Assembly (NCBI GenBank): GCA_045632525.1
Contig: JAZQWV010000033.1
Span: forward strand, 20,679-84,678
From: Fimenecus sp045632525
GTDB taxonomy: Bacteria > Bacillota > Clostridia > Oscillospirales > Acutalibacteraceae
Length of the DNA: 64,000 bases
Direction: 5' to 3'
Both the position numbers and the translations under genes were made by a program. A model generated the notes under the pieces. That model made no database searches, was not told the DNA's origin, and was given only the letters and a program-made list of their open reading frames with translations. Positions 27,162-36,473 of the stretch are shown here, piece after piece; the stretch's first letter is position 1; each line of letters opens with the position of its first letter.

Positions 27162-27204
27162 AAAAAAACATACCTCTCGATATTAAAATATTTATAATCA
27201 GTTT

Positions 27205-27233
27205 ATTGTAGCACATTATGACGCTTTTTTCAA
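27205..27233 (-). promoter_or_regulatory. Promoter of yebC
   Basis: On the minus strand TTGAAA (27228-27233), a 17-base spacer and TACAAT (27205-27210). Confidence 0.75.
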
Positions 27234-27251
27234 TAGTTTATTAGGGTTTGT

Positions 27252-27273
27252 ACAGTAACAAAACAGTAACAAA
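27252..27273 (+). promoter_or_regulatory. Tandem 11-base repeat upstream of uxaC, possible regulator site
   Basis: ACAGTAACAAA occurs twice with an 11-base period (27252-27262, 27263-27273), one helical turn apart. The only visible uxaC promoter part is TACAAT at 27321-27326, without a good -35 box. An activator bound about 50-80 bases upstream of the start point would fit. This is inference. Confidence 0.4.
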
Positions 27274-27367
27274 ATGAGAAAATTTTATAGGTTTTACTAT
27301 GTTTTTTAAAAAGAATGTGCTACAATAAGGATATTGATAAAACCAAATCTTTTAAAAAGGTGATTTT

Positions 27368-28774
27368 ATGAGACAATTTATGGGTGAAGATTTTCTTTTG
27401 ACAACTGAAACTGCTCAAAAGATTTTTGAAAAAGGTGCAAAAAATACACCAATTTTTGACTGGCATTGCCACCTCTCTCCAAAAGAGATTTATGAGAATA
27501 AAAAGCCTCGCGATATTGCTGAGCTTTGGCTTGGTGGCGACCACTATAAATGGCGTGGAATGCGTGGATATGGTATTGACGAGAAGTATATCACTGGTGA
27601 CAGCACTCCAAAAGAAAAATTCTTGAAATATGCAGAAGCATTGCCATATTGCATTGGTAATCCACTTTATCATTGGACTCATCTTGAGCTTCAAAGATAT
27701 TTTGGAATTACAAAGCCATTAAGCAGTGCAACTGCTGAAGAAATCTGGGAAGAATGTAACCGACAAATCAACGAAGGTGGATTCACACCAAGAGAGCTTA
27801 TTGAGCGTTCAAATGTATATTGCGTATGCACAACTGACGACGCAGCAGACACTCTTGAATATCACAAACTTTTAGCAGAAGACAAGACTTTCAAATGCAA
27901 GGTTTTACCTGCTTTTCGTCCTGACAAATCATTCCTTATTGACACAGATGCTTTTGCACCTTGGGTTAAGGCAATGGAAAACGCAGCAGAAATGGAAATC
28001 AAGTCCTTTAAGGATTTGCTCGCAGCTCTCGAAAAGAGAATTAATTTCTTTGACGAAATGGGTTGTAGGGCATCTGACCATGCTTTGGCTTATTGTCCTT
28101 ATGAATTGGCAACTGACGACGAGTTAGAAGCAATTTTTGTAAAAGCAATCAAGGGTGACGAAACATTCTCAGTTAAAGAGTTAGACCAATATCGCACAGC
28201 ACTTTTACAATTCTTTGGTGCTGAATATGCAAAACGCGGTTGGGTTATGGAATTGCACTTCGGCGCAATGAGAAACAACAACACAAAAATGTTCAAATCT
28301 CTCGGTGCTGACACAGGTTTTGACTCAGTTGATGATTACAACTTGGCTCACGGACTTTCTCGTTATCTTGACTCTCTCGCAGTTAAAGATTTGTTACCAA
28401 AAACTGTACTTTTCACACTTAATCCAAAAGACAATTATGTGCTTGGCACAATGCTTGGCAACTTCCAAGGCACTGAGGCAGCATCAAAAATTCAGTTTGG
28501 CTCTGCTTGGTGGTTTAATGACAACTATGACGGCATGAGAGAGCAAATGAAAACCCTCGGCAACCTTGGTGTGCTTGGCAAATTTGTTGGTATGGTTACT
28601 GACTCTCGTAGTTTCTTATCATATCCAAGACACGAATATTTCAGAAGAATTCTCTGCGAAATCATTGGTGATTTGGTGGAAGACGGCAAATATCCCGCTG
28701 ACATCGAATTCCTTTCACAGATTGTTGAAGACATTTCGTTCAACAATGCTAAAAAGTATTTTAATTTAGATTAA
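27368..28774 (+). CDS. uxaC: Glucuronate isomerase
   Basis: UxaC converts D-glucuronate to D-fructuronate (and galacturonate to tagaturonate), the first step of hexuronate catabolism. The 468 residues match the family throughout. Metal-ligand motif FDWHCHLSPKEI near residue 28, then RDIAELWLGGDHYKWR, VCTTDDAADTL and LHFGAMRNNNTKM are characteristic. It is a single-gene unit between divergent yebC and its own terminator; none of uxaA, uxaB, uxuA or kdgK is nearby, so the rest of the pathway must be elsewhere. Confidence 0.96.
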   Translation: MRQFMGEDFLLTTETAQKIFEKGAKNTPIFDWHCHLSPKEIYENKKPRDIAELWLGGDHYKWRGMRGYGIDEKYITGDSTPKEKFLKYAEALPYCIGNPLYHWTHLELQRYFGITKPLSSATAEEIWEECNRQINEGGFTPRELIERSNVYCVCTTDDAADTLEYHKLLAEDKTFKCKVLPAFRPDKSFLIDTDAFAPWVKAMENAAEMEIKSFKDLLAALEKRINFFDEMGCRASDHALAYCPYELATDDELEAIFVKAIKGDETFSVKELDQYRTALLQFFGAEYAKRGWVMELHFGAMRNNNTKMFKSLGADTGFDSVDDYNLAHGLSRYLDSLAVKDLLPKTVLFTLNPKDNYVLGTMLGNFQGTEAASKIQFGSAWWFNDNYDGMREQMKTLGNLGVLGKFVGMVTDSRSFLSYPRHEYFRRILCEIIGDLVEDGKYPADIEFLSQIVEDISFNNAKKYFNLD

Positions 28775-28784
28775 TTACAAAAAG

Positions 28785-28813
28785 AAAAGGGCTCTCAGTT
28801 GAGAGTCCTTTTT
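28785..28813 (+). terminator. Terminator after uxaC
   Basis: AAAAGG-GCTCTCA / TGAGAGT-CCTTTTT with a 2-base central gap and one G-U pair, followed by T5. It could also act for the converging minus-strand gene. Confidence 0.8.
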
Positions 28814-28828
28814 GCTATGTAAAAATAT

Positions 28829-29890
28829 TTATTGATACATATATGAAAATAGTTTTTCTAATTCTCCATAAAAATCTTCATTAATAAGATATGGGTGTGA
28901 AGAATAATTTGGCAAGCCTTGATATGGATACCAATAATATTTTTCATTCTTATAAAGGATTTCACCTTTTAATTGATAGAAAATCATGTTTTCTTCATAA
29001 GCATGAACAAACACAAATTCTTCTCCGTTACTTCGATTTGTGCTTGTATCAACTGTTAAATCCTTTTCAAATTTTTCAGCTTCTTTTATAGCATTTACTA
29101 TTTCTTGACTTATTTGAATATCTTTTAAGTTATTATCCTTTTGCTCAATCTGTGCATAGTAATTTATTGGCTCGGCTTTTTTCAAAATTTCATTATAGTA
29201 TTCAAGTTTCTCTTCTTTAACATAGTATTGAGTGACAAGCAAATCATAATCAGTATAAAGATAAACAATATCATCATTGGGTATACCTTTTATGTAATAT
29301 AATCTATCTTCACAAAAAAGTCTGTCAATAAAACTATAACCCTCGATTTTTGCTATATCAACAGCTACTTCACCTATTTTACAATCATAAGCACGATTTT
29401 TAGATGGTTGGTGCTTTTCTATATACCCTGTATCTAGTGGAACATATTTCTCATTGTAATACATAAGATAAGAATAATCGGATTGAATAATACAATTATC
29501 AGAACCGACCAGATATTCTGCAAAACTATGTAATTGATTTGCGATACAAACAATAACGATTACAAGAGAAACTGCAATTATTACAAAAAGTTGTTTTTTC
29601 TGTTTTTGTTTATTAAGTTTGGCGGCATTGCAAACATATTCTAAGTTTCCGTATGGCACAATGACAGATTGTCCTTTCTGTTGTAATTCGCCATTAAGCA
29701 ATTCGTTAATAGAAACCGATAAAGCTTTTGCAAGGTCTGGCAAAATTTCAACATCAGGATATCCCCTGCCTGTTTCCCAACGAGAAATTGCTTTATCGGT
29801 AACACCAATCTTTTTTGCCAAATCTTTTTGCGTTATGTTCTTTTCTTTACGAAGCTGTGCAATAAGAGCACCTGTTTTTTCAGGATTCAT
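28829..29890 (-). CDS. XRE-family transcriptional regulator with a transmembrane helix
   Basis: A 353-residue protein. Residues 1-65 form a Cro/CI-type helix-turn-helix: IAQLRKEKNITQKDLAKKIG, then DKAISRWETGRGYPDVEIL and INELLNGE. One transmembrane helix follows at about 100-120 (KKQLFVIIAVSLVIVIVCIA). The remaining 230 residues, rich in Tyr, Lys and Glu, would be outside the cell and resemble no family I know. The layout suggests a membrane-bound regulator sensing an external signal. No target is evident; the divergent neighbours are separated by terminators. Confidence 0.82.
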   Translation of the reverse strand: MNPEKTGALIAQLRKEKNITQKDLAKKIGVTDKAISRWETGRGYPDVEILPDLAKALSVSINELLNGELQQKGQSVIVPYGNLEYVCNAAKLNKQKQKKQLFVIIAVSLVIVIVCIANQLHSFAEYLVGSDNCIIQSDYSYLMYYNEKYVPLDTGYIEKHQPSKNRAYDCKIGEVAVDIAKIEGYSFIDRLFCEDRLYYIKGIPNDDIVYLYTDYDLLVTQYYVKEEKLEYYNEILKKAEPINYYAQIEQKDNNLKDIQISQEIVNAIKEAEKFEKDLTVDTSTNRSNGEEFVFVHAYEENMIFYQLKGEILYKNEKYYWYPYQGLPNYSSHPYLINEDFYGELEKLFSYMYQ

Positions 29891-29931
29891 TAAATCACAT
29901 CCTTACAATGTCATTATACATTTACAGCTAC

Positions 29932-29973
29932 AAAAAAATCAACCTACGATTCATAGAATTGTAGGTTGATTTT
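29932..29973 (-). terminator. Terminator of the M20 peptidase gene
   Basis: On the minus strand a 13 bp stem (AAAATCAACCTAC / GTAGGTTGATTTT) with a 13-base loop is followed by T7. Twelve bases separate it from the stop codon. Confidence 0.9.
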
Positions 29974-29984
29974 ATATTTAACAA

Positions 29985-31442
29985 TTATTTTTCAGTCATT
30001 CGGCGTGTGTAACGCTTAAAGAATGCGATTGCGTCTTCACAACAAGCAATTGGGATTCTTTCGTTTGTACCGTGTGTGCAGAGAAGAAGTTTTGTGTCCG
30101 CAACGAATGGTGCGAAACGATAGATATTTTCACAAACAGGCTCATAGTTATAAGCATCTGTGCCACCCATTACCAAGAATGGTGTAACAAGGTTTTTGCT
30201 GTTTTGTGCTTCTGCCAATTCTTTAATTGTCTGGAATGCTTTTGAATCTGTTGGTGAAACCTGTGAAGATTCTTTACCAACAAGGAATTCAACATCAATA
30301 TCCTTATTTTTTACGCTATCTCTGATATGCTGTTCAACATCTTTAATTGTAACGCCTGGCATTGTTCTGAAATTAACTGTAATTGATGCCTTTTGTGGAA
30401 GAACATTGAATTGTGGACTACCTTCAGCCATTGTTACTGCAGTGCAAGTACGAATAAGAGATGCTGCCGCAGGAATATTTTTGCAGATAGCAAGAATAAG
30501 TGGTTGTAAAATTGGTGCGTTCACAAGAACAACTCTTAACGGATAACCTGCATTCATACCAACTCTCTTGATAAGTTGTTTAAGATAGTCAGGCATTGTT
30601 GCTTTGAACTGATGATTTTCAATGTCTTTAACAACATCTGCAAGTTTACCAACTGCTGTGTGTTTTGGTGGTTGTGATGAGTGGCCACCCTTTGCATTTA
30701 CGCTGACTTTATAGTTAACGCTACCTTTTTCTGCGATACCAACACCTGTAAGGTTGATGTCAAGAAGTTTGCCAAGTTTAACAGGAAGAATTGCGCCACC
30801 TTCGTCAAGAACTGCTTCAAGGTGAACACCTTTTTCTTTAAGATATGCTGCAATCTGCTTTGCACCATTATCAGGTGCTGCAACAACTTCTTCGTTGTGA
30901 CCAAGACAGATAAAAATTGAACGCTTTGGCACAAAGCCCTCATTAATGAGTTCTTCCATACATTCCATAACTGCTATTAGATGGTTTTTCATATCCATTG
31001 CGCCACGGCCCCAGATAAATTCACCGTCATTATAACCGCTGAATGGCTCATGCTCCCAGTCACCTTCTGTGCCTGCTGTAATTGGAACAACATCCTGATG
31101 AGCAAGCATAGCAATACCGTCAAGGCTTGGGTCACTACCTGTCCATTCAAAAACAAGACTCGCATCCGCAACCTTTGTTTTTGTCATTGTTTTATGTACA
31201 AGAGGGAATCTTTCTTCCAAAAATGCGTGGAACTTATCAAACTCATTCCAGTCAACAAGTTCTCTGTCATAGTTGGAAATTGTCTTGATTTTAATTGCGT
31301 CACTTAAATCCTGACAATATTTTTCCATATTGACCATTTCAGGTTCGAGTTTTTGGTTTTCAACCTTTTTCTCTTTGAAGAAAATCGCACGGATAAGTGT
31401 AACTATAATAAAAATTACGAATAATGCTAAAATATATTTCAT
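29985..31442 (-). CDS. Membrane-anchored M20 family metallopeptidase
   Basis: A 485-residue M20-type carboxypeptidase/amidohydrolase resembling the PM20D1/carboxypeptidase S group. Residues 1-22 form a membrane anchor (MKYILALFVIFIIVTLIRAI). Metal ligands are visible in AMLAHQDVVP (His), GRGAMDMKNH (bridging Asp), GHNEEV (catalytic Glu pair) and LDEGGAI, with a late His in LCTHGTNERIP. The dimerisation domain (SVNAKGGHSSQPP) is present. Substrate unknown; N-acyl amino acids or dipeptides are typical. RBS AGAGGG precedes the ATG. It ends with a strong terminator. Confidence 0.88.
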   Translation of the reverse strand: MKYILALFVIFIIVTLIRAIFFKEKKVENQKLEPEMVNMEKYCQDLSDAIKIKTISNYDRELVDWNEFDKFHAFLEERFPLVHKTMTKTKVADASLVFEWTGSDPSLDGIAMLAHQDVVPITAGTEGDWEHEPFSGYNDGEFIWGRGAMDMKNHLIAVMECMEELINEGFVPKRSIFICLGHNEEVVAAPDNGAKQIAAYLKEKGVHLEAVLDEGGAILPVKLGKLLDINLTGVGIAEKGSVNYKVSVNAKGGHSSQPPKHTAVGKLADVVKDIENHQFKATMPDYLKQLIKRVGMNAGYPLRVVLVNAPILQPLILAICKNIPAAASLIRTCTAVTMAEGSPQFNVLPQKASITVNFRTMPGVTIKDVEQHIRDSVKNKDIDVEFLVGKESSQVSPTDSKAFQTIKELAEAQNSKNLVTPFLVMGGTDAYNYEPVCENIYRFAPFVADTKLLLCTHGTNERIPIACCEDAIAFFKRYTRRMTEK

Positions 31443-31468
31443 TTTTTACCCTCTAATCCTAATTATTA

Positions 31469-31569
31469 AAACACGAAAATATTTTTTCTGTAACAACGAA
31501 AAAACCGCAAGACATACGAGTGTATTTCGAGGATTTTTGAGGCAGTTACAGGGAAAATAGGTCGTGTTT
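31469..31569. repeat. Nested palindromic element, copy B (downstream of hisE)
   Basis: The outer arms (31469-31494 and 31545-31569) pair over about 24 positions, beginning AAACACGA / TCGTGTTT and ending CTGTAAC / GTTACAG. The centre is the hairpin ATAC-GAGT-GTAT (31514-31525) followed by TTCGAGGA. The central sequence TACGAGTGTA and the following TCGA match copy A at 26371-26388. The right arm overlaps the hisE stop codon. T-rich flanks on the minus strand suggest it could also end the his transcript. Confidence 0.7.
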
Positions 31570-31894
31570 ATGTATTTTTATCTACTTGGTGAAAGACTTT
31601 GAGATTGCCTGTTTTGTTGCTACGTTTGTCAAGCTCTGCCATAACATCTTCTACGGCAATACCTTCGTTTGCCATCATAACAAAAAGATGGAAAATAAGG
31701 TCGCTGATTTCACCAACAGTTTCTTCTTTGTTGCCATTTTTTGCTGCGATGATTGTTTCAGAACATTCTTCGCCGACTTTTTTAAGGATTTTGTCAAGTC
31801 CTTTTTCGAAAAGATAGCAAGTGTATGAACCCTCTTGCTTATTCTCTTTTCTTTCGAGAATGGTTTCATAAAGATTTACTAATGTATCGTTCAT
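31568..31894 (-). CDS. hisE: Phosphoribosyl-ATP pyrophosphatase
   Basis: HisE hydrolyses phosphoribosyl-ATP to phosphoribosyl-AMP, step 2 of histidine synthesis. The 108 residues have the MazG-like all-alpha pattern with SYTCYLFEKGLDKILKKVGEE, then ETIIAAKNGNKEE and ISDLIFHLFVMM. It is separate from hisI here, unlike the fused hisIE of many bacteria. It is the last gene of the his operon; one base separates it from hisI. Confidence 0.95.
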   Translation of the reverse strand: MNDTLVNLYETILERKENKQEGSYTCYLFEKGLDKILKKVGEECSETIIAAKNGNKEETVGEISDLIFHLFVMMANEGIAVEDVMAELDKRSNKTGNLKVFHQVDKNT

Positions 31895-31895
31895 T

Positions 31896-32210
31896 TTATT
31901 TAATCTCCTTAAAGAAACAAGATTTACTACCTGTGTGACAAGCAGGACCTGTTTGTTCTACTTTTATAAGCAATGTGTCGTCATCACAGTCGCCGTGAAT
32001 TGAAATAACCTTTTGAAGATGACCCGATGTTGCACCTTTGTTCCACAATTCCTGACGAGAACGACTCCAGAACCAAGTATAACCAGTTTCGAGAGTTTTT
32101 GCCATTGACTCTTTATTCATATAAGCAAGCATAAGCACTTCGCCTGTGCTTTCTTCTTGAATAATTGCGGGGATTAACTCCCCTTTAACAAAATATTTAT
32201 CAAGGTTCAT
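31896..32210 (-). CDS. hisI: Phosphoribosyl-AMP cyclohydrolase
   Basis: HisI opens the adenine ring of phosphoribosyl-AMP, step 3 of the pathway. The 104-residue protein has the zinc and magnesium sites in SIHGDCDDDTLLIKVEQTGPACHTG and the signature YTWFWSRSRQELWNKGATSG (each quoted piece is family-typical). It overlaps the hisA stop by one base. Confidence 0.95.
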   Translation of the reverse strand: MNLDKYFVKGELIPAIIQEESTGEVLMLAYMNKESMAKTLETGYTWFWSRSRQELWNKGATSGHLQKVISIHGDCDDDTLLIKVEQTGPACHTGSKSCFFKEIK

Positions 32211-32923
32211 TATTTTGCCTCCTTGATTGCATCTAACAAATTCAATGTACCACTATAAATTGAGCGACCACATATTGCGCCATACATGTTAGCATTTTTA
32301 AGGTCGATGATATTCTGTATATCCTTTATACCACCACTTGCAGTAATATTGCAAGAAACTGCATCATTAAGTTTAACAAGTTGCTCGAGATTTGGACCTG
32401 AAAGCATGCCGTCACAATCAATATCTGTAAAGATAATATACTTTACGCCAAAATCTTCCATTCTCTTTGCAAGGTCGATATAGTGAGTATCACTTTTTTC
32501 TGTCCAACCCTCTGTTGCAACCATCTCGTTTTTAGCATCAATGCCAACTGCGATTCTGTCGCCAAACTCTTTGCAAGCCTCTTTTACAAGCTGTGGATTT
32601 TTAAGAGCTGCCGAGCCGATAATCACACGCTCAATACCATTTTGAATATAGAAATCCACATCTTTCATTGTACGGATTCCGCCGCCAACCTCAACTTTTA
32701 GTCCACTGTTTTTGGCAACGTCAAGGAAGATTTCACTATTTATGCGAATACCATCAAGTGCACCGTTTAAATCAACCATGTGAATCCACTCTGCACCAGC
32801 TCTTCTGAAATTCAGTGCAGTTTCCATATATGAATCTGCAACTTTACCAGCAGTTGCAAAATCGCCCTTGTAAAGTCGCACACATTCTTTATCTTTTATA
32901 TCAATAGCTGGAAAAATAATCAT
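32210..32923 (-). CDS. hisA: ProFAR isomerase HisA
   Basis: HisA is the (beta/alpha)8-barrel isomerase acting on ProFAR. The 237 residues start with MIIFPAIDIKDKECVRLYKGDF (catalytic Asp8). They include VEVGGGIRTMKDVDFYIQ, VIIGSAALKNP and the second catalytic region FTDIDCDGMLSGPN, and close with ASGGIKDIQN. It lies between hisB and hisI. The usual partners hisH and hisF, whose product uses HisA's output, are missing from this operon. Confidence 0.96.
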   Translation of the reverse strand: MIIFPAIDIKDKECVRLYKGDFATAGKVADSYMETALNFRRAGAEWIHMVDLNGALDGIRINSEIFLDVAKNSGLKVEVGGGIRTMKDVDFYIQNGIERVIIGSAALKNPQLVKEACKEFGDRIAVGIDAKNEMVATEGWTEKSDTHYIDLAKRMEDFGVKYIIFTDIDCDGMLSGPNLEQLVKLNDAVSCNITASGGIKDIQNIIDLKNANMYGAICGRSIYSGTLNLLDAIKEAK

Positions 32924-32926
32924 TTA

Positions 32927-33502
32927 TTACAAAGTCCCCTTTGTAGAAAGTGTTTTGTTTGAAGGCTCAACCGCAATGCTCATTGCATGACCAAAAGCCT
33001 TGAAGATTGCTTCGGCAATATGGTGAGAATTGTCACCATAAGGTGCACGAAGATGCAATGTAATCTTTGCATTATCTGCAACTGCACGGAAGAATTCAAC
33101 GCACATGCAAGCATCAAAATCTCCACATTTTTCTTGTGGAAAATATGCTTCAAACACTAAATATTCGCGGTTGCAAATGTCAACTGCACAAAATCCAAGT
33201 GCTTCGTCCATCGGCACAAAGAAACTGCCATAACGGACAATGTTTGCCTTGTCTCCCAAGCATTCAAAAAGTGCTTTGCCAAGCACAATGCCAACATCTT
33301 CAACTGTGTGGTGACAATCAACTTCCAAGTCCCCTTTGCAAGTCACTTGAAGTCCAAAACCTGCATGAGTTGCAAAAGCTGTGAGCATGTGGTCAAAAAA
33401 GCCAACTCCTGTATTAACACTCACTTCTCCACCATCAAGACAGAGTGTGAGAACAATATCTGTTTCCTTTGTTTTTCTCTCAATTGTTGCAGTTCTCATC
33501 AT
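32927..33502 (-). CDS. hisB: Imidazoleglycerol-phosphate dehydratase
   Basis: A stand-alone dehydratase (191 residues) without the phosphatase domain found fused in enterobacteria. Metal-binding histidine clusters are visible in FFDHMLTAFATHAGF, DCHHTVEDVGIVLG and DNSHHIAEAIFKAFG. The start may be either of the two adjacent ATG codons at 33502 and 33499. It overlaps hisC by four bases. A separate histidinol phosphatase is needed; none is annotated in this operon. Confidence 0.95.
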   Translation of the reverse strand: MMRTATIERKTKETDIVLTLCLDGGEVSVNTGVGFFDHMLTAFATHAGFGLQVTCKGDLEVDCHHTVEDVGIVLGKALFECLGDKANIVRYGSFFVPMDEALGFCAVDICNREYLVFEAYFPQEKCGDFDACMCVEFFRAVADNAKITLHLRAPYGDNSHHIAEAIFKAFGHAMSIAVEPSNKTLSTKGTL

Positions 33503-34563
33503 ACTTCCTCCAACACTTTTTTGAAAGTTTCAAGCATTTTTTCGTTTTCATATTCTGTACCCGCAGTAATTCGCAGATAATCGCCCATATTTCGAATAAT
33601 AATGCTATTTTCTTTCATTTTCTCAAATACTTGCTTTGCATTTTTTACTTTTAAAAATACAAAGTTTGTATGTGTTTCAAATGCTTTTTCTATTTTATCA
33701 CTCTTAATTTCAAGAATTTGCAAATAAAGCTCTTTTCTTGATTTTACAACGGTTTCAATACAGTTATCAATATAATCAGGGTGTGCAAAAAGCACTTCAC
33801 CAAGAGCCTGTGATACAGAATTCACATTATAAGGTGATTTCACAGCACGGATTACATTTGTAAGAGTTTTATTTGCAACTGCAAAGCCTAAACGGAGCGC
33901 AGCGCTGCCTAATGCCTTTGAGCAGGTCTTCAAAATTATGAGATTATCATATTTTTCAAACTCGCCCAAAAGACTTTCATCACCTGCAAAATCCATATAT
34001 GCTTCGTCAAGGACAACCAAAGAGTCCGTGCCGTTAATGAGTTTTATAACATCTTCTTTTGTGATTATTCTTGATGTTGGGTTGCAAGGATTTGAGAAAA
34101 TTACGATTCGCACTTTTTCACTATTCGCAAGTGAGATAACATCATCAATATTCACATCTAAATTTTCGTTTTTCTGATACTTAACACTTTCGCATTCTGC
34201 GATTTCAGCATAAAATCGATACATTGAAAAATCGGGTTCAAGAGTTAAAATCTTATCCCCTTTTTGCAAAAATGCATTCATTATTACTGAAATAATTTCG
34301 TCAGAGCCGTTGCCCGCTGTTACACATTCAGGATTAACGCCGAAATATTTTGAAAATCCGTCAACCAACTTTGTCGCCATTGGGTCGGGGTAACGATTAA
34401 ATGCGGTATTTTTGAGTGCTTCTATCATTTCATTTTCAATTTCTTCAGAAAATTTGAGAAATGACTCATTGGCATCAAGACGGATTTCATAAGTACCGCT
34501 GATTGGCTCATAAGGTGTTAAGTTTTTTACTTTTTCGTTTAATTGAAACATATTAGTCCTCAA
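33499..34563 (-). CDS. hisC: Histidinol-phosphate aminotransferase
   Basis: A PLP-dependent fold-type I aminotransferase of 354 residues. The PLP lysine lies in LKTCSKALGSAALRLGF near residue 215. Other family landmarks are RYPDP, AGNGSDEII, FSNPCNPTSRIIT, VVLDEAYMDFAGD and the C-terminal DYLRITAGT. Overlaps hisB (4 bases) and hisD (11 bases). Confidence 0.95.
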   Translation of the reverse strand: MRTNMFQLNEKVKNLTPYEPISGTYEIRLDANESFLKFSEEIENEMIEALKNTAFNRYPDPMATKLVDGFSKYFGVNPECVTAGNGSDEIISVIMNAFLQKGDKILTLEPDFSMYRFYAEIAECESVKYQKNENLDVNIDDVISLANSEKVRIVIFSNPCNPTSRIITKEDVIKLINGTDSLVVLDEAYMDFAGDESLLGEFEKYDNLIILKTCSKALGSAALRLGFAVANKTLTNVIRAVKSPYNVNSVSQALGEVLFAHPDYIDNCIETVVKSRKELYLQILEIKSDKIEKAFETHTNFVFLKVKNAKQVFEKMKENSIIIRNMGDYLRITAGTEYENEKMLETFKKVLEEV

Positions 34564-35851
34564 ATCTAACCTTAATTGAGTTTGCGTGAGCTGTTAAGCC
34601 TTCTGTATCTGCAAGTTTGATAACTTTATCTTTGCAGTCACGAAGAGCATCTTCTGTATAATAAATAAAACTTGATTTTTTAACAAAACTGTCAACTGAC
34701 AATGGTGAGAAAAATCTTGCTGTGCCACTTGTTGGGAGAACGTGGTTAGGTCCTGCAAAATAGTCACCCAAAGGTTCTGGTGAGAAGTTACCAAGGAAGA
34801 CGCTACCTGCGTTATCCATTCTGCCAATATAATCAAGTGGATTTTCGACACACATTTCAAGGTGTTCAGGTGCAAGTCTGTTTGCAAAGTCAACTGCTTT
34901 ATCCATTGAATCACAAACAATAATTGCACCGAAATCTTTAAGTGATTTTTCGATAATTTCTTTACGAGAAAGAGTTGCACACTGACGAGCCAATTCTTTC
35001 TTTGTTTCTTCGCCAATTTTTTCGCTTGTTGTAATTAGAATTGAAGAAGCAAGAACATCGTGTTCAGCCTGACTCATAAGGTCAGCTGCAAGGAATTTTG
35101 AATTTGCGCTTTCGTCAGCAACAATCAAAATTTCACTTGGGCCTGCAACCATATCAATATCAACTGTACCATATAAAAGTTTCTTTGCAGTAGCAACGAA
35201 AATGTTACCAGGACCAACAATTTTATCAACTTTTGGTACTGTTTCTGTGCCGTAAGCAAGTGCTGCAACGGCTTGTGCGCCACCCATAAGGAACACTCTG
35301 TCAACCCCTGCAATTTTTGCAGCAGCAAGAATATCAGGATTTGGTTTTCCGTCTTTTGCAGGTGGTGTTACCATAATGATTTCTTTAACACCTGCGATTT
35401 TTGCAGGAATTGCATTCATAAGCACGCTTGACGGATATGCTGCTGTGCCACCAGGCACATAAATACCAACTCTTTCGAGTCCGCGAATTCTTTGACCCAT
35501 TATAACGCCATTTTCTTTTGGGGTGAGCCAACTTTGCTGTAATTGACGCTCATGGAAATCACGAATATTTTCTGCAGCGTCTTCCAATGACTTTACAAAG
35601 AATGGGTCGCACTCTTTGATTGATTCTTCAATTTCTTCTTTTGAAATTTCAGCATTTTCTGGTGCTTTGCCATCAAATTTAATTGTATATTCCTTAACTG
35701 CCTTGTCGCCGTTAAGTTTAACATTTTCAAGAATTTCTGTAACTGCAACAGTTACCTTTTTATCAACTTCACCGCTTCTCTCTTTAAGCTGAGCGATTAA
35801 AAGTTCTTCATTTTTTCCGTCTGCAACGACCATATTTATCATATCATTCAC
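34553..35851 (-). CDS. hisD: Histidinol dehydrogenase
   Basis: HisD oxidises histidinol to histidine in two NAD-dependent steps. The 432-residue protein includes ERVGIYVPGGTAAYPSSVLM, GPGNIFVATAKK, the zinc-site region DLMSQAEHD and NHVLPTSGTARFFSPLSV, all characteristic. It overlaps hisG by eight bases. Confidence 0.97.
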   Translation of the reverse strand: MNDMINMVVADGKNEELLIAQLKERSGEVDKKVTVAVTEILENVKLNGDKAVKEYTIKFDGKAPENAEISKEEIEESIKECDPFFVKSLEDAAENIRDFHERQLQQSWLTPKENGVIMGQRIRGLERVGIYVPGGTAAYPSSVLMNAIPAKIAGVKEIIMVTPPAKDGKPNPDILAAAKIAGVDRVFLMGGAQAVAALAYGTETVPKVDKIVGPGNIFVATAKKLLYGTVDIDMVAGPSEILIVADESANSKFLAADLMSQAEHDVLASSILITTSEKIGEETKKELARQCATLSRKEIIEKSLKDFGAIIVCDSMDKAVDFANRLAPEHLEMCVENPLDYIGRMDNAGSVFLGNFSPEPLGDYFAGPNHVLPTSGTARFFSPLSVDSFVKKSSFIYYTEDALRDCKDKVIKLADTEGLTAHANSIKVRFED

Positions 35852-36473
35852 CCTTTGGGATAACTTTTCCTAATTTTTCTAAAAACTCGTCTATTTCATC
35901 ACGACGAAGTTTCATACTTGCCATATTAACAATAACTCTTGCTGAAATCGGCATAATCTTTTCAACAACTTCAAGTCCGTTTTCTTTGAGTGTTGTGCCT
36001 GTTTCAACAATATCCACAATTCCGTCTGCAAGGTTTAAAAGTGGGGCTAGCTCAACAGAGCCTTCAATTTTAATAATCTTAACATCCATGCCCTTGCCTT
36101 CAAAATATGCTTTTGTAACATTTGGATATTTTGAAGCAATGCGTTTTGTGTTGAATCCGTCAAAGAAATTTTCACCTTTTTTTGTTGCAAGTGCAAAATC
36201 ACATTTGCCAAGGTTTAAATCCATCATTTCATAGAAACTTTTTCCGTTTTCAACAATTGTGTCACGACCCACAATACCGATATCGCAAACACCATGTTCA
36301 ACATAAGTTATAACATCAGCCGCTTTTGCCAAAACAACTTCATAGTCATTGACTTTCAAAATCAAACGGCGACCTTTATTTATAAGCTCGTCACAGTCAA
36401 GTCCCATTTTTTGAAACAATTCAACTGTCTGTTTTTCAAGTCTGCCTTTTGTGAGCGCTATTCTAAGACTCAT
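35844..36473 (-). CDS. hisG: ATP phosphoribosyltransferase, short form
   Basis: HisG catalyses the first, regulated step from ATP and PRPP. At 209 residues this is the short form, which lacks the C-terminal regulatory domain and needs HisZ. The PRPP-binding signature is ADGIVDIVETGTTLKENGL near residue 150, and the N-terminus reads LRIALTKGRLEKQTVELF. The partner hisZ is directly upstream and overlaps by four bases. Confidence 0.96.
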   Translation of the reverse strand: MSLRIALTKGRLEKQTVELFQKMGLDCDELINKGRRLILKVNDYEVVLAKAADVITYVEHGVCDIGIVGRDTIVENGKSFYEMMDLNLGKCDFALATKKGENFFDGFNTKRIASKYPNVTKAYFEGKGMDVKIIKIEGSVELAPLLNLADGIVDIVETGTTLKENGLEVVEKIMPISARVIVNMASMKLRRDEIDEFLEKLGKVIPKGE

